Of a stretch of 22,429 bases of DNA, positions 7,207-16,104 are shown piece by piece (positions within the stretch are counted from its first letter, which is position 1; each line of letters begins with the position of its first letter). The notes below the pieces were generated by a model. The model worked only from the letters and a program-made list of their open reading frames with translations. It did no database searches and was not told the DNA's origin. Where the stretch lies: the NCBI GenBank assembly GCA_003427395.1, contig BFEA01000351.1:819759-842187 (forward strand). The letters are read 5' to 3'. Source of the DNA: Chara braunii (taxonomy: Eukaryota; Streptophyta; Charophyceae; Charales; Characeae). The translations under genes were made by a program, and so were the position numbers.

Positions 7207-10200
7207 TTAAGATGATACGAGCCAATCATCGAAAATCACTTTGTTGCCTTCTACCTTTGCCAACGATCCTTGTAGGCACCACGTGTCCTCAAACCACCTC
7301 AAAGAGCTAGGCAGAAATCTTGTGTTCAGCACTTTGCGTCTCCAATCTGCCAGAATTGCCTGTCTCACGCCATTTTTTATCGTAGTTCGAATTTGCTTAT
7401 CTGTCCATTCTTTCCCTTCAAAGATCCTATCATTCCTTCCTTGCCAGATCACTGAAATTAGCACTGCTCTGGCGACTTGAGCAACATACCCCCATCCTTT
7501 TCTTGGGGAGAGGTGTGCCGGTAGGCCTCCCAGCAAGGTCCAGTCCTTATCCCAGGGTAAGCACTTCTCTGAAATTCTGTCCCATTTGTCTGCCCACCAA
7601 CTCCAGCTTCTGTCTGATGCAGGACAGTCCCACCACAAATGAGTGGTGGATTCGAAAGCCCATTGGCACCTTAAGCAAGTCATTTCAATTTTCATTCCAT
7701 ATTCCACCAGCCGCACAGTCGAGGGTGTTGCAACCATTGAGACGAGCCACAGGATTGCAGCTTGATGTTGATTAGGAATCAGTTTTAATTGTTTCCAGCA
7801 TTTACGCAGTGCTGCAGCAATTCGAGATGGTTCTAAGGGGATTAGAGCCTACCATCTTGACGTGGCAGTGATCAGAGGGTCTCGGGAAGGGAGGCTCAGA
7901 CTGTATCCTAGTTTTTGTGAATGGTCTAAGATACATAACTGCTGACCCTGACGTCCGGAGGCTCGCCATTCCCATTTCTTGGGATCAAGTTTCAATTTCG
8001 CAACCGGTTTACCTTTGGCAAATAAAGCCATGACCATCTGATTTCCCTTTTGGGGATTTTCTATTACCCGAATCTGGGTAAAGATTGTCCCTACCAGTGG
8101 CTGGGTCTGAATTTCGTCTCTGTGTATCTGGAGCTGGTTCTCATTGGTGATGTGCCATCCTTGGAAGACTCTTTGCCCATCTGATTCGATGTGCATCAGC
8201 TTCCATATCTTGGAGGGTTGAGCACATTCGTTAGCGATATACCACGTCCCAGGGGGGTCTGGGATTGATGAGTCCAGTCTGTCTTTCCAGTCATTTGGAA
8301 TGACTTGAATAAGCCGATCTCTTTTCCCCATCAGATCACGTACCTGTCCCAAGATCTGTCTAAGGTCAGGTTCTGTCATCCAGGCACCCTTGAGTTCATC
8401 CCATAGGTCGCTGATCCGGAGTATACGCCTTTTTCAGTCCACTATCTTCCAAAGCTTCCGGATGCCGTGTCAGCCCCGAACCATTTCCCAGATGGTGAAC
8501 AAATGTGAGGATTTTCAAACAGAGGTTGTTTGAGCACCTCTGTCTTTGTTGTTGGTTCTACCCATTCGTCCGGACTCAGAGATCTCCAGGCTGAGACTAT
8601 GGGTTTCCAAAATGGCGACTTGATGAAGCGACGCTGATAAGAGTGCAGCATAAGACATGTCCACGTGTCTGCTGGACAGGTTAGGTTTCATTCTTCGAAC
8701 AGGATGTGTTCGGCAAGCGTAACCCAGTGGGGTTCGGAAGAGTCAAGAGCAGCTTTAATTAGCCATTTCACCAGCATGGCGTCATTTTGCTTTTTGGCGT
8801 CCAAGATACCGCGTCCTCCTTGGTCGTGGGGGAGAAAGCATTTGCCACGCTACCTTGGAGATGAAGGATTCATCTTCTTTCGCCTGAGGTTTCCAAAGGA
8901 ATCGAGCGACCCTCTTCTTAATTAAGTTATATAATTGTTTACCAAAGCCTCTCACTGTCCCCACAAACCACAACAAAGCAAAAAGAGCCCCATTGATCAC
9001 TAACCCTCTTTCGAACAAGGACAGATGTGGCGCTTTGCCCCATGTTGTTAGTCTCTGTAAGTTTTTTTGCAACAGAATTTCATCCTGGTCCCCTGCACAT
9101 GACAGTAGGGAGATCTGGACCCCAAGGAATCGTTCGGACTGATGTTTATTAACCCTTCGCATCCCCAATTGTACCGTCAGTTGAAAGGAAGGAGGTAATA
9201 TGAAGACGGATTTGTGCCAGTTAACTGCGGCTTCTGATAGTTCATAATATTCGTCCACACAATTTTTCAGTGCCAGAAGATACGCGGGTGAATTCTCTGA
9301 GACCGCAAATAGATCATCAGCTATAGCCTTGACCCTGTATTTTGAGTTTCCCACTGGGAAACCACGAATTTGTGGATGCGCTCTAATGTTGTTTAGCAAG
9401 CCTTCCATTTGTATGGCAAATAGGAGGGGGGCTAACGGACAACCCTGACGTAATGATCTTCTTAGCGCGAATTCCTCAGATAACCTCCCATTAATTAAGA
9501 CAACGGTGGTTGACATTGAGTACATTGCAATTATCCATGTACAGAAGGATTGACCAAAGCCCATTATTTTTAGAGTGGTACGGACATAAAACCAATTAAC
9601 ATGATCGTAGGCCTTCTCAAGATCCGGGAGAAGGGCTATAAAATTTAAGTTCTCATTGTGAGTAATTTCTAAAGTTTCTACCGTTGTTTCGATATTGGTA
9701 AATATCGACCTGCCCTGAATGAAGGTTGCTTGATCCAAATGCACCAAGTCTGGTAGATACCTTCCCAACCTTCTGGCTAAAATTTTGGCCAGCAGTTTGT
9801 ATGACACATTCAAAACAGAGATCGGGCGCCAATTACGAATCTCGGCTCTATCGCCCTTCTTAAATAAGACTGAGATAATACCCCTGCACATGCTTTCAGA
9901 CAAATTTTCCCCAATTAGGATATTGTTATAGATTTCCACTAGGGGTTCCTGGATTTCATCCCAAATCGATAGAAACAGCTCAACCGGGAGACGGTCATCC
10001 CCGGGAGCCTTTCCTTTTTATTGATTTCAGTGTTGCATATGCTTCCTCCGGCAGAATCGGGCAGTCCAGGTCGAGTCGACCCGGTGAAGAAAGCCTTACC
10101 TTTGTGTTTTTCCAGTGGTCACTATGGAGATCTAGATTATCTACCACTATGGCCCCTTGACAGTGTGAGGTTAAGATATCCTTGCAATAGAGTGCAGCAT

Positions 10201-11427
10201 AAGAGCACAAGGCTGTTGGGTCCTTTGTTTCGGGGGCAACAAAGTCAAAGGGGTGGGTTAATTCCCGCATGGGTATGGTAGAGCGACGAGGAAGAATTTT
10301 CTGAAATGACTCTTTCATCATTCTATCGTACACTATAATCCATTTGACTTTTAGATGCTCCGACCAGATTTCCGACTTGTGTTTCTGGAAATCATCCCAT
10401 TCAGACATTAATTTAATCCTTTCCTTACTCCACACGAGGTTTGAAACTGGATGACAGACCATTCGCATTTCGGCGTACTCAATTTGCCTGATTAACGTCT
10501 GTTCATGACGATTACGGTTAATAGCTAGAATTCTCGAAAAAACAGACAATAGATTAAAGAACATTCGTGATCCTGTTTCCCACCATTCCGGCGTAGAGGA
10601 GTATGATTCTCTTGACATTTTCCAACTACCCCAAAATTCCTTCATCTAGGTTACCAAACCCTTCTCCTGAAGATTTTGGGTGTTTAGTCTAAAAATTCCT
10701 CGTCCTCTTGCAAACTGAGATGTTAACACGGTGAGAAAGACCGACTTATGGTCAGAGATGGGGGAAAACGATTCGGAGTTCTCTGTGATGGAGTCCCAAA
10801 TATTATGGGAAACGAGGAAATAATCCAATCGCCTGCTGATAATGCCTGTTTCTTCCCTGGGGTTTGAGAACTAGGTATGTCCCTCCTTGTCCTGATGCGT
10901 TAAGCGATAGGGGTCAATCAAATCCAAAGAACTCATTAAATTAGTTAGTGCCAGTTTGTCACTTGGGCAATTTGACACTTGGGAGCAGTGGGTGATATGG
11001 AGGGAAGTATTCCAGTCACCGGTAATAATCAATTTATCGCTCTGTGGAATAACAAATAGAAGATCTTCAAAGAAGATACGACGAAGACGGGGGTCAGTGG
11101 GGGCTAGTACTGATATTGAATTAGTGGCTTAATCCAAGCCCACTGTCCCCATAGATCAGAGTAATAATCAATGATATCCACGTTCATATTGCAGTGGATA
11201 AGAATTTTGACTCCACCTCTGGTTCCTTGAGTTGGGGATTAGATTTGCGGTCCATTCCACCAATTACCCAGATTATTCAACTTTGACTCACCTAACTTCG
11301 TTTCTTGAAGACAGACTATCTGAATTCCGTTGGAATGAACCCAGGATTTGAGACGTTCTTTCTTAAATCTACCTGGAGAATCCCCCAATCCCCTAATGTT
11401 CCACGTAGCTAATTTAAGTTTACTCAT
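7207..11427 (-). pseudogene. LINE ORF2: AP endonuclease - reverse transcriptase - zf-RVT, degraded
   Basis: ORF2 starts with MSKLKLATWNIRGLG. The endonuclease domain shows the N of TWNIRG, E of CLQETKL, GDWN, RLDYF and SDHKS, which are the family's metal- and phosphate-contacting residues. The reverse transcriptase follows with KGKAPGDD, WRPISVLN, LEKAYD (catalytic Asp near 9622), RQGCPLAPLLF and IADD (Asp pair at 9313-9318). The C-terminus carries a C-x2-C...H-x4/5-C finger at 7624-7677 like zf-RVT. Together these nick the target and copy the RNA from the nick. Lesions: TAA 11239-11241, frame change ~11125-11135, TAG 10871-10873, TAG 10646-10648, frame change in an A-run ~10016, frame change in a C-run ~8832, TGA 8688-8690, frame change ~8400-8460, TAG 7849-7851. 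The catalytic residues themselves look intact. Confidence 0.9.
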
Positions 11428-11714
11428 GCTGTTGGCATCAGACCCCTAGGCTGTTGGATAAGAGGTTGGGATGCTTTGATTTCTTTTGTTGACCAGGCTG
11501 CCACAAGAGTGGAGTGAAGGAACTGGGAGTTAAGCTTCTTACTGTTCGGAAGACGACCTTCGAGTTCCAACATACACTCGGCCGATTTCAGGGGCGGAAT
11601 GCGGATCCTACTCAATTTCTGCCTTCTTCTCTCTGCGATCCAGTCGATGGGAAGAAGGCGAAGGCCTTCCTGTTCTAGCCGTTCTAGTTGTCCCTCTACA
11701 AACCGGACATCCAT
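11424..11714 (-). CDS. Small LINE ORF overlapping the ORF2 start
   Basis: A 96-codon open frame, rich in Arg, Leu and Glu, between ORF1 and ORF2, with no recognisable domain. Its TGA shares bases with the ORF2 ATG (ATGA on the minus strand, 11424-11427), an arrangement used for termination-reinitiation in some LINEs. A TAG lies a few codons upstream in the same frame, so it does not simply extend upstream. It may be the original C-terminus of ORF1, separated by a frame change near the 20-bp tandem duplication at 11745-11784. It could be a real third ORF or a remnant. Confidence 0.5.
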   Translation of the reverse strand: MDVRFVEGQLERLEQEGLRLLPIDWIAERRRQKLSRIRIPPLKSAECMLELEGRLPNSKKLNSQFLHSTLVAAWSTKEIKASQPLIQQPRGLMPTA

Positions 11715-11744
11715 CAGTGGAACAAAGAACTAGATTCGTTTGCC

Positions 11745-11784
11745 TGAACAGGCATGGTTATCAGTGAACAGGCATGGTTATCAG
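11745..11784. repeat. Perfect 20-bp tandem duplication inside the LINE
   Basis: TGAACAGGCATGGTTATCAG occurs twice in direct succession (11745-11764, 11765-11784), with a partial third echo (ATGGTTATCA) right after. Twenty is not a multiple of three, so the duplication shifts frame between ORF1 and the small ORF. Perfect identity suggests a recent slippage event or a local assembly artefact. Confidence 0.9.
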
Positions 11785-11793
11785 TAATGGTTA

Positions 11794-13647
11794 TCAAAGA
11801 ACCATTAGAGTGTCGGGAATCAGACGGAAGGCAAACATGTCATAGATTGAGGCACGGGTCAGGTTTACCATAGCGGTTGGCATAGGAGAATCAGGGGCGG
11901 GTATACTTACCAAAGTTGGATGGTTGTCAGGGCCCTGAAAAGCAATGGCCCAAAAAGCATTTCTTACCGCCACGCAAAAAAATGGTAAGATCCTCGGTTC
12001 GATATCTTGAAGTTGACCTTTGACCAGCGAGACCGGGTGTCTGCGTCTTGAGGTTTTGGTGCCTAGAGTACCTATTAGGGTACAATTGCCTTCGAAGCCT
12101 TGCGATGATGTGGCTGATGGTTCGTCCTGGAGGTTGTCGTCTTCTACAGTAGCGCTTGCTTCCCCATCCAATCGTCGTTGTTTTCCGGCGGAGTTACCAC
12201 GAATGCGAGAAGAGCTTGGTTCCCCTCCCAGATGAAGTGATCTGGCCACTGCTGGTCTTGGTGGAGTCGTGGCGCCGACGGTCGGAACTCCTCCAGCTAG
12301 TCTTGAAACAGATGGGCCGGTGGATGTTCCTGCAACTTCGGTTACAATGACCCCTGGTGCCGGCTCCGTATAGGTGGGATAGGAACCACCTATAAGCGGC
12401 TGACTTTGAAGAAAAGGAGTAAAAGCAGAGGGATGTGGATTCCCTGGAGGCATGCCGTACGGGAAGCCTTGCGGGAAGCCTTGGAAATTCCAGGGCATAG
12501 CCGCAGACACGTTCCAAGCTTGGGCGCCTTGAGTTGATCCCGGGAGGAAGCCGTAGCTAGGCATTGCAACCAGACCTGGAGAGAAGGCTGCATTGTTCCG
12601 CATCACAGCAGCAACTAAGCTTGGAATGTGTGACGACGTAGGTATCATCCCTCCCATGCTAGCTGATTGTGTGGCCAGGCCTTGAGGGCCAAGTGTTCCA
12701 CAATAATCTCGAGAGCCTTGAGGATGCTGACCTGCGGGCTGTTGCTGGATAGGTGTCTGAGGTCGAGATTGAAATCCAGATTGTGCCGGTTGGTTATCAC
12801 CGCCTTGTCTGTTATTTCTCCGACATTCCCCTTCCGTGTGAAAAAAAACTCTGCAGCGACGGCAGCGTGGTGTGGTAGCCGAAGCTAATTTGACTTCTAG
12901 TGAGTCTCCCTCTGATGTATCAATCCAAATTTTGTCCTTCATATTGGCTCGAGCCGCCGGGTCAATATCAAATTTGATATTAACCAACGATGGCTTAAGG
13001 CGATCCTGCTCCGGAGGATGAGAACGAATTACAGGTCAAATGGCCTATCTGACTTGTACCTCGAGGTAGAGAAAGGCATCCAGGGGTACTTGCACAACAA
13101 TAACCCAGAACTTCTCTTCGTCTTCCGGTTGTCGTTGCTGGCGAAGCTGTGCCTTGGTGAGCCATGGCTTGAAATCAAAGATGTAGCTGTTTGTGCCTAC
13201 TGTGAATTTATCAGAGCCTTTCGCCACTAACCATCTTGCAATCTCAAGCGATTTTGCAACGTATGAGATGACGTTGGGAGACTCCACTTTCACTCTCCCT
13301 CTACTGAATGTTTGTGAGTTGAAATCGCCATTTGACGTCTTCTTGTCTTCGTAGGCACGTACAATGTCCTCCTTCATGTTCCTTGCCAAAAATCTCGCGC
13401 CTGCCCGGAAGATAAAAGTAACCGTATGTTCCTTTAACCAAGCAATTTTTGTTTGGTCCAGGGCAACGTTTACTTTGAATCTCACCTCCCTACCTTCTAC
13501 TGACATCACGCCCGGATCAATGTATGTTGGCATGATGCCCTCTAGGTAACAAGCTTTCATCAGATCCCTTAGCCTCTCATTGTCTTCCTCTGTCCCCTCC
13601 TGGACTTGAGGGGGGGATCTCGCCCCCGAGTCTACTACTTCTTCCAT
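11794..13647 (-). pseudogene. LINE ORF1 (DUF4283-like, CCHC knuckle) with two stops
   Basis: One frame of 618 codons including the stop, interrupted only by TAG 13045-13047 and TGA 13036-13038, four codons apart on the strand. The N-terminal ~200 residues end in EEKFWVIVVQVPLDAFLYLEV, resembling the DUF4283 region of plant LINE ORF1. After the stops come VNIKFDIDPAARANMKDKIW and a knuckle CRRCRVFFHTEGEC (C-x2-C-x4-H-x4-C) expected to bind RNA. The rest is a Gln/Pro/Gly/Ser-rich low-complexity tail of about 250 residues and a short C-terminal segment. In the family this protein coats the element RNA. Start choice: first ATG of the frame, followed by an acidic N-terminus (MEEVVDSG). Confidence 0.85.
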
Positions 13648-14022
13648 GGCAACCGAGCCGTAGATTGTGGAACCCTAGTGGAGATGATGGAGAGACAACT
13701 TAGAAGTCACTTAAGCTAAGGACAATTTCAAGTAGCGTCTACCCCTTCGTCAAAGTACTTTCATAAAAGGAAACTGATACTTAAACAACAGTATAGAGGT
13801 CCTTCCGGGTGCTTGATCGGGCAGCCTCCATAGCCTTGGTAGCTATGACCTACCACAAGGGGGAGGTGACAGCGCACCGAAATTGCCGAGGGCATATCGC
13901 GGCGGTATGTCCTACGGCCAAGCACTCTACCGTTACCGGCCGCGAAAACGCTTGGTCCGAGTGTCGTAGCGCAGGCGGAAGCGTTCCGGTTAGACCCCTC
14001 GGTCCTCATCCATTTTCGTCCT
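13648..14022 (-). other. LINE 5' UTR (promoter region inferred)
   Basis: About 375 nt between the ORF1 start and the candidate target duplication. It is CpG-rich in its distal half (13800-14000) and AT-richer near ORF1. LINE promoters are usually internal to the 5' UTR, so promoter activity is expected here by analogy, but I can identify no specific element. The small open frames are not credible genes. Confidence 0.5.
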
Positions 14023-14033
14023 AGCAACAAATT
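14023..14033. repeat. Candidate LINE target-site duplication, right copy
   Basis: AGCAACAAATT, partner of AGCAACAGATT at 6573-6583 with one mismatch. Read on the element strand it starts AATTTG, an A/T-rich start typical of LINE endonuclease target sites. Confidence 0.5.
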
Positions 14034-14134
14034 ATGTGGAACCAAACCTTGCGATCATTTATTTTTATTTTTTATTTTTTTTGCTCGTGTGTGATCATCC
14101 TTATGGTAATCCCTTAGATAGAGTCAGAGCTGAG

Positions 14135-14136
<2 letters not shown>

Positions 14137-14183
<47 letters not shown>
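14137..14183 (-). repeat. T47 homopolymer, probable poly(A) tail of a minus-strand retroposon
   Basis: Forty-seven uninterrupted T. The sequence just after it (AATCCAAAACATTTG) resembles in position and style the start of the LINE 3' end at 6595 (ATTCAAAAGCAAGG). That suggests a separate minus-strand poly(A) retroposon whose 3' end starts here. A pure run of this length implies a young insertion. I could not find its 5' end or a target duplication. Confidence 0.7.
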
Positions 14184-14186
<3 letters not shown>

Positions 14187-14207
14187 CCAAAACATTTGTG
14201 GCAATCT

Positions 14208-14283
14208 GCTATTGGAGGTGATACGAGCATCCTCCAATAGCAAGCCCCAGTTTATAGATAGCTCCAATCTATTGGTGGGGAGC
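14208..14283. repeat. Two adjacent hairpins after the T47 run
   Basis: First stem: GCTATTGGAGG (14208-14218) and CCTCCAATAGC (14231-14241), perfect 11 bp with a 12-nt loop. Second: GCTCCAAT...ATTGGTGGGGAGC at 14261-14283, where CCAAT-CT-ATTGG is a tight stem. Both sit where the 3' UTR of the putative poly(A) retroposon would be, and could be its RNA recognition structure. Confidence 0.7.
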
Positions 14284-14315
14284 ATTGCCTGCTGGAAACC
14301 GGGTACAGCGTCCCA
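14260..14315 (+). repeat. Dispersed repeat family R1, copy 1
   Basis: This ~56-bp segment (AGCTCCAATCTATTGGTGG and onward through GGAAACCGGGTACAGC) recurs in inverted orientation at 16629-16681, with about 8 mismatches and one gap. A third, more diverged copy is at 17855-17901. Its location next to the T47 run suggests it belongs to the 3' region of a retroposon family. Confidence 0.75.
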
Positions 14316-14832
14316 CTAACAAGATCGGAGACAGTATACCTGGAAGAACAAAATTGATTGCCCTCTCACGAGGGGTTGACTGCCCGCCCAATTATTAGCC
14401 AAGTCACAGCATATATGAAGATCTAGCCATGGGGAGGGTGACAAACTGTCCTTCGATCTACCCTAATCCTTCACAGTCATAACCGTGCAAAGCAAACCCT
14501 AGGCCCCCTCCGTGCATAAGGCCGCTGCCCAGCGCCATGATTCACATTTTCCACCAGTGGAGGTCATCTGCCTACCCTCCCTTATCCTAAGCTATTCACC
14601 CGGCGAAGATTCACACGGGATTGTTTTTGTCAAATTTCTGCTAGAGGTTAGCAACATCTGCGAGATATATCATTATTTTTATTATTATTATTATCACACA
14701 TCTGCCATGCATACTCTTCCCCCTGCCATTTCGCCAACCAGAGTTTTGCCCATCCCAGCAGGGAGGGAGCAGGGGGAAACCCTAGGTCAAAAAGGGACGC
14801 CGACAGGTGATATTTACGCAGGAGTGAAACAA
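14316..14832. other. No supported gene
   Basis: Only weak open frames on either strand, with low-complexity sequence (an ATT-type run near 14666-14696). Nothing recognisable. It may be the body of the retroposon whose poly(A) is at 14137. Confidence 0.4.
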
Positions 14833-15126
14833 TCAAAACACATGCCAAACCCATTGAATCCAGCCATCCCCGCGGTCAACTGCCTCAGCCACCCCCATGA
14901 TTGTACCACGCCGCAACTCATTAGTATTAACCTTTGGGGGGGGATGGCATACCCCTGCGAAATCAAAAAAAAAACTGTCGTCGTCATAGTACAGTAAATC
15001 ATCACACATGATGTCATTGCCCGCATCAGACTGCTGGGTAGATGATGAATCAATTGTAAAAAAAACTTTCAGAACAAGCGTGGAAACCGCATCACCTACC
15101 TCCGCCGAAGCACCGATGTCAAACAA
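14833..15126 (-). CDS. Unrecognised ORF, downstream partner of the 15140-15871 ORF
   Basis: A 97-codon minus-strand frame beginning MFDIGASAEVG. Its first ~30 residues resemble the end of the neighbouring upstream ORF: DIGAS...STLVLKVFFTI here against DMGAA...PALAPEVLLTFI there. The DNA matches too (see the repeat at 15025-15213). An acidic stretch (YYDDDSFFFDF) follows. It is one frame off from the upstream ORF and is separated from it by a stop. It could be a diverged duplicate module, a second exon, or the decayed 3' end of the same gene. No family is recognised. Confidence 0.3.
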   Translation of the reverse strand: MFDIGASAEVGDAVSTLVLKVFFTIDSSSTQQSDAGNDIMCDDLLYYDDDSFFFDFAGVCHPPPKVNTNELRRGTIMGVAEAVDRGDGWIQWVWHVF

Positions 15127-15213
15127 TGATGACGATGCCTTAAATTTGATCTTCAGCGGGCTGTTGGTAAGACTGTGAAATGAATGTCAACAAAACTTCC
15201 GGAGCAAGCGCCG
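15025..15213 (-). repeat. Diverged tandem duplication in the unrecognised gene
   Basis: Segments 15025-15083 and 15151-15213 align on the minus strand at roughly 70% by eye over ~55 nt. Anchors are GCTTG(C/T)TC, AAGTTTT and CAGTC/CAGCAG-type words. The unit length is about 130 bp. Protein-level similarity in the matching frames suggests it was coding when duplicated. Confidence 0.55.
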
Positions 15214-15871
15214 GGATCGCCGCTCCCATGTCCGTCAAATCCCCATTATGCACTACAACATACTGAGACTGACAGCCAAACGATACTGACACCATGTGAT
15301 TGTCACCCAATTCATAACACGCCTGAGCAAATGGTCGTGGTTGCTGGACACAGAGTGGACTAATTGGTGATGTCGCTGTTGTAGATGTTGTAATTGTCAA
15401 TATTGCTCTTGTTATCGCTGTTGATGTTGTCGATGTTGTTGATGTTGTTGATGTCCTTGATGTTGTTGATGTTGTTGATGCTGTCCATGTCACGCTATCC
15501 TGGCCTTCAGATGAGAGCAACGCACCTGATGGACCGCCCACGTCTCTCCTTGCTAGAAGCCCCGCAAACATGTCTTTCACCTGCATCAGCATCCCAGCAC
15601 ACTCATGTAGGGCAGTCATCGCCTGTGCAATGTCATTCTGTCGAAGAGAGATGTGCTCATACAGTTCCTCCTCCCACCCATCATAGATCCCCTCTCCCTC
15701 CAACAAGATGTCATCTGGTAGGTTGCCATATTCTTGACTCAGCAACGCGTGCATCTCCTCCAGCTGCTGTTTATACAAGGTCACAATGAACAGCGTAGAA
15801 TCTGCCTGCACGGGCTGCAGGGCAGGAGGGGTTTCCCACAGCCCCCCATCAGACATGGTCTCCGTGTCCAT
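15140..15871 (-). CDS. Unrecognised 243-aa protein with Thr/Ser tract
   Basis: An uninterrupted frame starting MDTETMSDGGLW, with G at -3 and +4 around the ATG. Residues ~25-110 look like an acidic alpha-helical domain (LYKQQLEEMHALLSQEYG, then WEEELYEHISLRQNDIAQ). Residues ~130-168 are a Thr/Ser-rich repeat from imperfect GTTGAT trinucleotide-type DNA (15369-15482 on the plus strand). Residues ~170-243 are mixed and hydrophobic. I recognise no family, membrane segment or catalytic motif. The only competing plus-strand frame over this stretch is Leu/Met-rich and generated by the repeat, so the minus strand is the likelier coding strand. It could be a host gene, one exon of it, or a TE-encoded accessory protein. 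Confidence 0.4.
   Translation of the reverse strand: MDTETMSDGGLWETPPALQPVQADSTLFIVTLYKQQLEEMHALLSQEYGNLPDDILLEGEGIYDGWEEELYEHISLRQNDIAQAMTALHECAGMLMQVKDMFAGLLARRDVGGPSGALLSSEGQDSVTWTASTTSTTSRTSTTSTTSTTSTAITRAILTITTSTTATSPISPLCVQQPRPFAQACYELGDNHMVSVSFGCQSQYVVVHNGDLTDMGAAIPALAPEVLLTFISQSYQQPAEDQI
15369..15482. repeat. Imperfect GTTGAT-type trinucleotide repeat
   Basis: Repeated GTTGAT, GTTGTC and GTCCTTGAT units over about 110 nt, encoding the Thr/Ser tract of the minus-strand ORF. The variation stays within threonine, serine, isoleucine and alanine codons. Confidence 0.85.
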
Positions 15872-16037
15872 CTCTGTCGTCGTTGTTGATGTCAGAAGCT
15901 ACTACCGCTGCGCCGCAATCACGTTTTTTCAACAAATTCCCAGCTGGCTCTGGCCCTGTCCGCGTGTCACGGGACACCCACGTCATTGGCTACAACAAAA
16001 CAATAACGGAGAAAGCCAAAGATAGGTCCATCATTTT

Positions 16038-16080
16038 GGTCCCACACAACACCTGGCCTGCCAGGCCTGTGTGTGGAACC
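16038..16080. repeat. 43-nt hairpin
   Basis: GGTCCCACACA...CCTGG, loop CCTG, then CCAGG...TGTGTGGAACC. The stem is about 18 bp with one substitution and one or two bulges. It lies ~170 nt upstream of the ATG of the minus-strand ORF at 15871, so it could be a promoter/5' UTR structure or an independent short foldback. Confidence 0.65.
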
Positions 16081-16104
16081 AAAGCAGAGAGGACTTTGGG
16101 TCCA

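Larger units (their letters stand above)
6585..14022 (-). mobile_element. L1-like LINE, full length but inactivated
   Basis: A roughly 7.4-kb minus-strand non-LTR retrotransposon. In its own 5' to 3' order it has a ~375-nt 5' UTR, ORF1 with a DUF4283-like region and CCHC knuckle, a small ORF, ORF2 with endonuclease, reverse transcriptase and zf-RVT-like zinc finger, a ~610-nt 3' UTR and a short poly(A), seen as T10 at 6585-6594. The 5' end is placed by the candidate 11-bp target duplication and is therefore tentative. Two stops in ORF1, and five stops plus at least four frame changes in ORF2, make it non-autonomous. Some frame changes fall in homopolymer runs and could be sequencing errors, but the number of lesions is too high for error alone. 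No RNase H domain was seen. Confidence 0.88.

Noticed and set aside
14512-14997. 161-codon plus-strand ORF
   Set aside because: It contains a poly-Tyr/His stretch from ATT-type simple sequence, has no domain, and overlaps the more plausible minus-strand frame at 14833-15126.
15394-15789. Plus-strand Leu/Met-rich ORF resembling a membrane segment
   Set aside because: The hydrophobic run is the complement of the GTTGAT-type repeat. The minus-strand frame is longer and of more normal composition.
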